Origin: Apteryx mantelli
Lineage: Eukaryota; Chordata; Aves; Apterygiformes; Apterygidae
Direction: 5' to 3'
NCBI RefSeq assembly: GCF_036417845.1
Contig: NC_089984.1
Span: forward strand, 34,321,447-34,385,446
DNA length: 64,000 nt
The notes below the pieces were generated by a model. The model saw only the letters and a program-made list of their open reading frames with translations, did not search any database and had not been told where the DNA came from. Positions 63,501 to 64,000 of this stretch are shown here, one piece after another. The position numbers and the translations under genes were made by a program. The stretch's first letter is position 1. Each line of letters opens with the position of its first letter.

Positions 63501-64000
63501 AGACTTGTTTATTTTATACATTTTGTCAAATGTGTGGTGTTCAAAGTCAGCTTTTTGATATGGGAAAAGCTCAGTTTTCCTTTCCTCTTTAATGGCATCC
63601 CTGCAGCATTGGACTGAGTTCTCAGCCCAGCTAGCAAGTGTTCTTCAGATGAATGCGTTTGTCCCATATATGCATTTCTTTAGTGCTTCTGGTGTTAATG
63701 TATATAGCCTCTTAAGGTAACCTACTTATCAGACCAGAGGTTGCATGTTATGTATCTTGAGCTTTACTAAGGCTACTTTCACTGATGAAATGTTGAGGAT
63801 GTGACTGTCTTAGAAATCACACCAAACATACTAAGGTTTTGCCATGATGATTTATCAAAATATGGTAGCTGAAGAACTTTTTAATAACTTTTGCTTGCAG
63901 ATTTTTTTTTTATCAAATAGGTATCCATTAGGGGGCTCTCGAGGTTTAAGATGATCAGCCTTGATACCAATGGCTTCGGAGCTTTACTTCCTAACCCTTT
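45513..64000 (+). other. VTI1A: VTI1A intron 3, distal part to the window edge
   Basis: About 18.5 kb of AT-rich sequence with simple repeats such as (TTTA)n at 55438-55468. VTI1A exon 4 (expected to start KRSRIAYSDEVRN) was looked for by eye and not found. Assignment to intron 3 is inferred from the absence of any later exon and from the known great length of this gene in vertebrates. Confidence 0.7.
55438..55468 (+). repeat. (TTTA)n/(TTTG)n microsatellite
   Basis: Five or so TTTA units passing into TTTG units. Simple sequence. Confidence 0.93.

Noticed and set aside
1-64000. CRISPR arrays, operons, phage or insertion-sequence structure
   Set aside because: No regularly spaced repeats or bacterial-type gene layout; the window is spliced vertebrate DNA.

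Overview
This is a vertebrate nuclear window, almost certainly avian. It holds the 5' ends of two divergent protein-coding genes, followed by a very long AT-rich intron. The organism call rests on three things: unmistakable exons of VTI1A (plus strand) and ZDHHC6 (minus strand) in the head-to-head arrangement known from amniotes; several decayed CR1 LINE fragments, including bird-type 3' ends; and a few old MIR-like SINE remnants, with no Alu- or L1-like sequence seen. No species is claimed.

Layout. Positions 1-3871 hold the first three coding exons of ZDHHC6 on the minus strand (3605-3871, 2328-2419 and 1-19). The window ends inside the third, two residues before the catalytic DHHC cysteine. 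A GC-rich, CpG-dense block at about 3430-4960 covers both first exons and the 743-bp gap between the start codons, and is the probable shared bidirectional promoter. VTI1A runs rightward: exon 1 (4615-4708), intron 1 (about 9.0 kb), exon 2 (13686-13744), intron 2 (about 5.4 kb), exon 3 (19108-19218), then intron 3 to the right edge (at least 44.8 kb). The three VTI1A exons join in frame to give residues 1-88 of a roughly 217-residue SNARE. The three ZDHHC6 exons join in frame to give residues 1-126 of a roughly 413-residue acyltransferase.

The introns hold no second gene that I can support. What can be read there: one ~1.0-kb ancient CR1 with recognisable reverse-transcriptase and 3'-end homology (44475-45512); shorter CR1 pieces (6070-6370, 16400-16615, 25891-26147 and two weak ones); three MIR-like SINE remnants in intron 2; microsatellites and homopolymers; a perfect 30-bp inverted repeat with an 8-nt loop (18581-18648); a CpG-enriched patch with a good CTCF-like site (28150-28620); and an exon-like segment with consensus splice sites that is not part of the known VTI1A protein (30159-30210).

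Together: both genes serve endomembrane traffic and modification. ZDHHC6 is an ER palmitoyltransferase and VTI1A a Golgi/TGN/endosomal Qb-SNARE, and both are broadly expressed, which fits a shared CpG-island promoter. I found no convincing undescribed gene system. The most check-worthy items are the exon-like segment, the intronic CpG/CTCF patch, the perfect palindrome and the divergent ZDHHC6 N-terminus.
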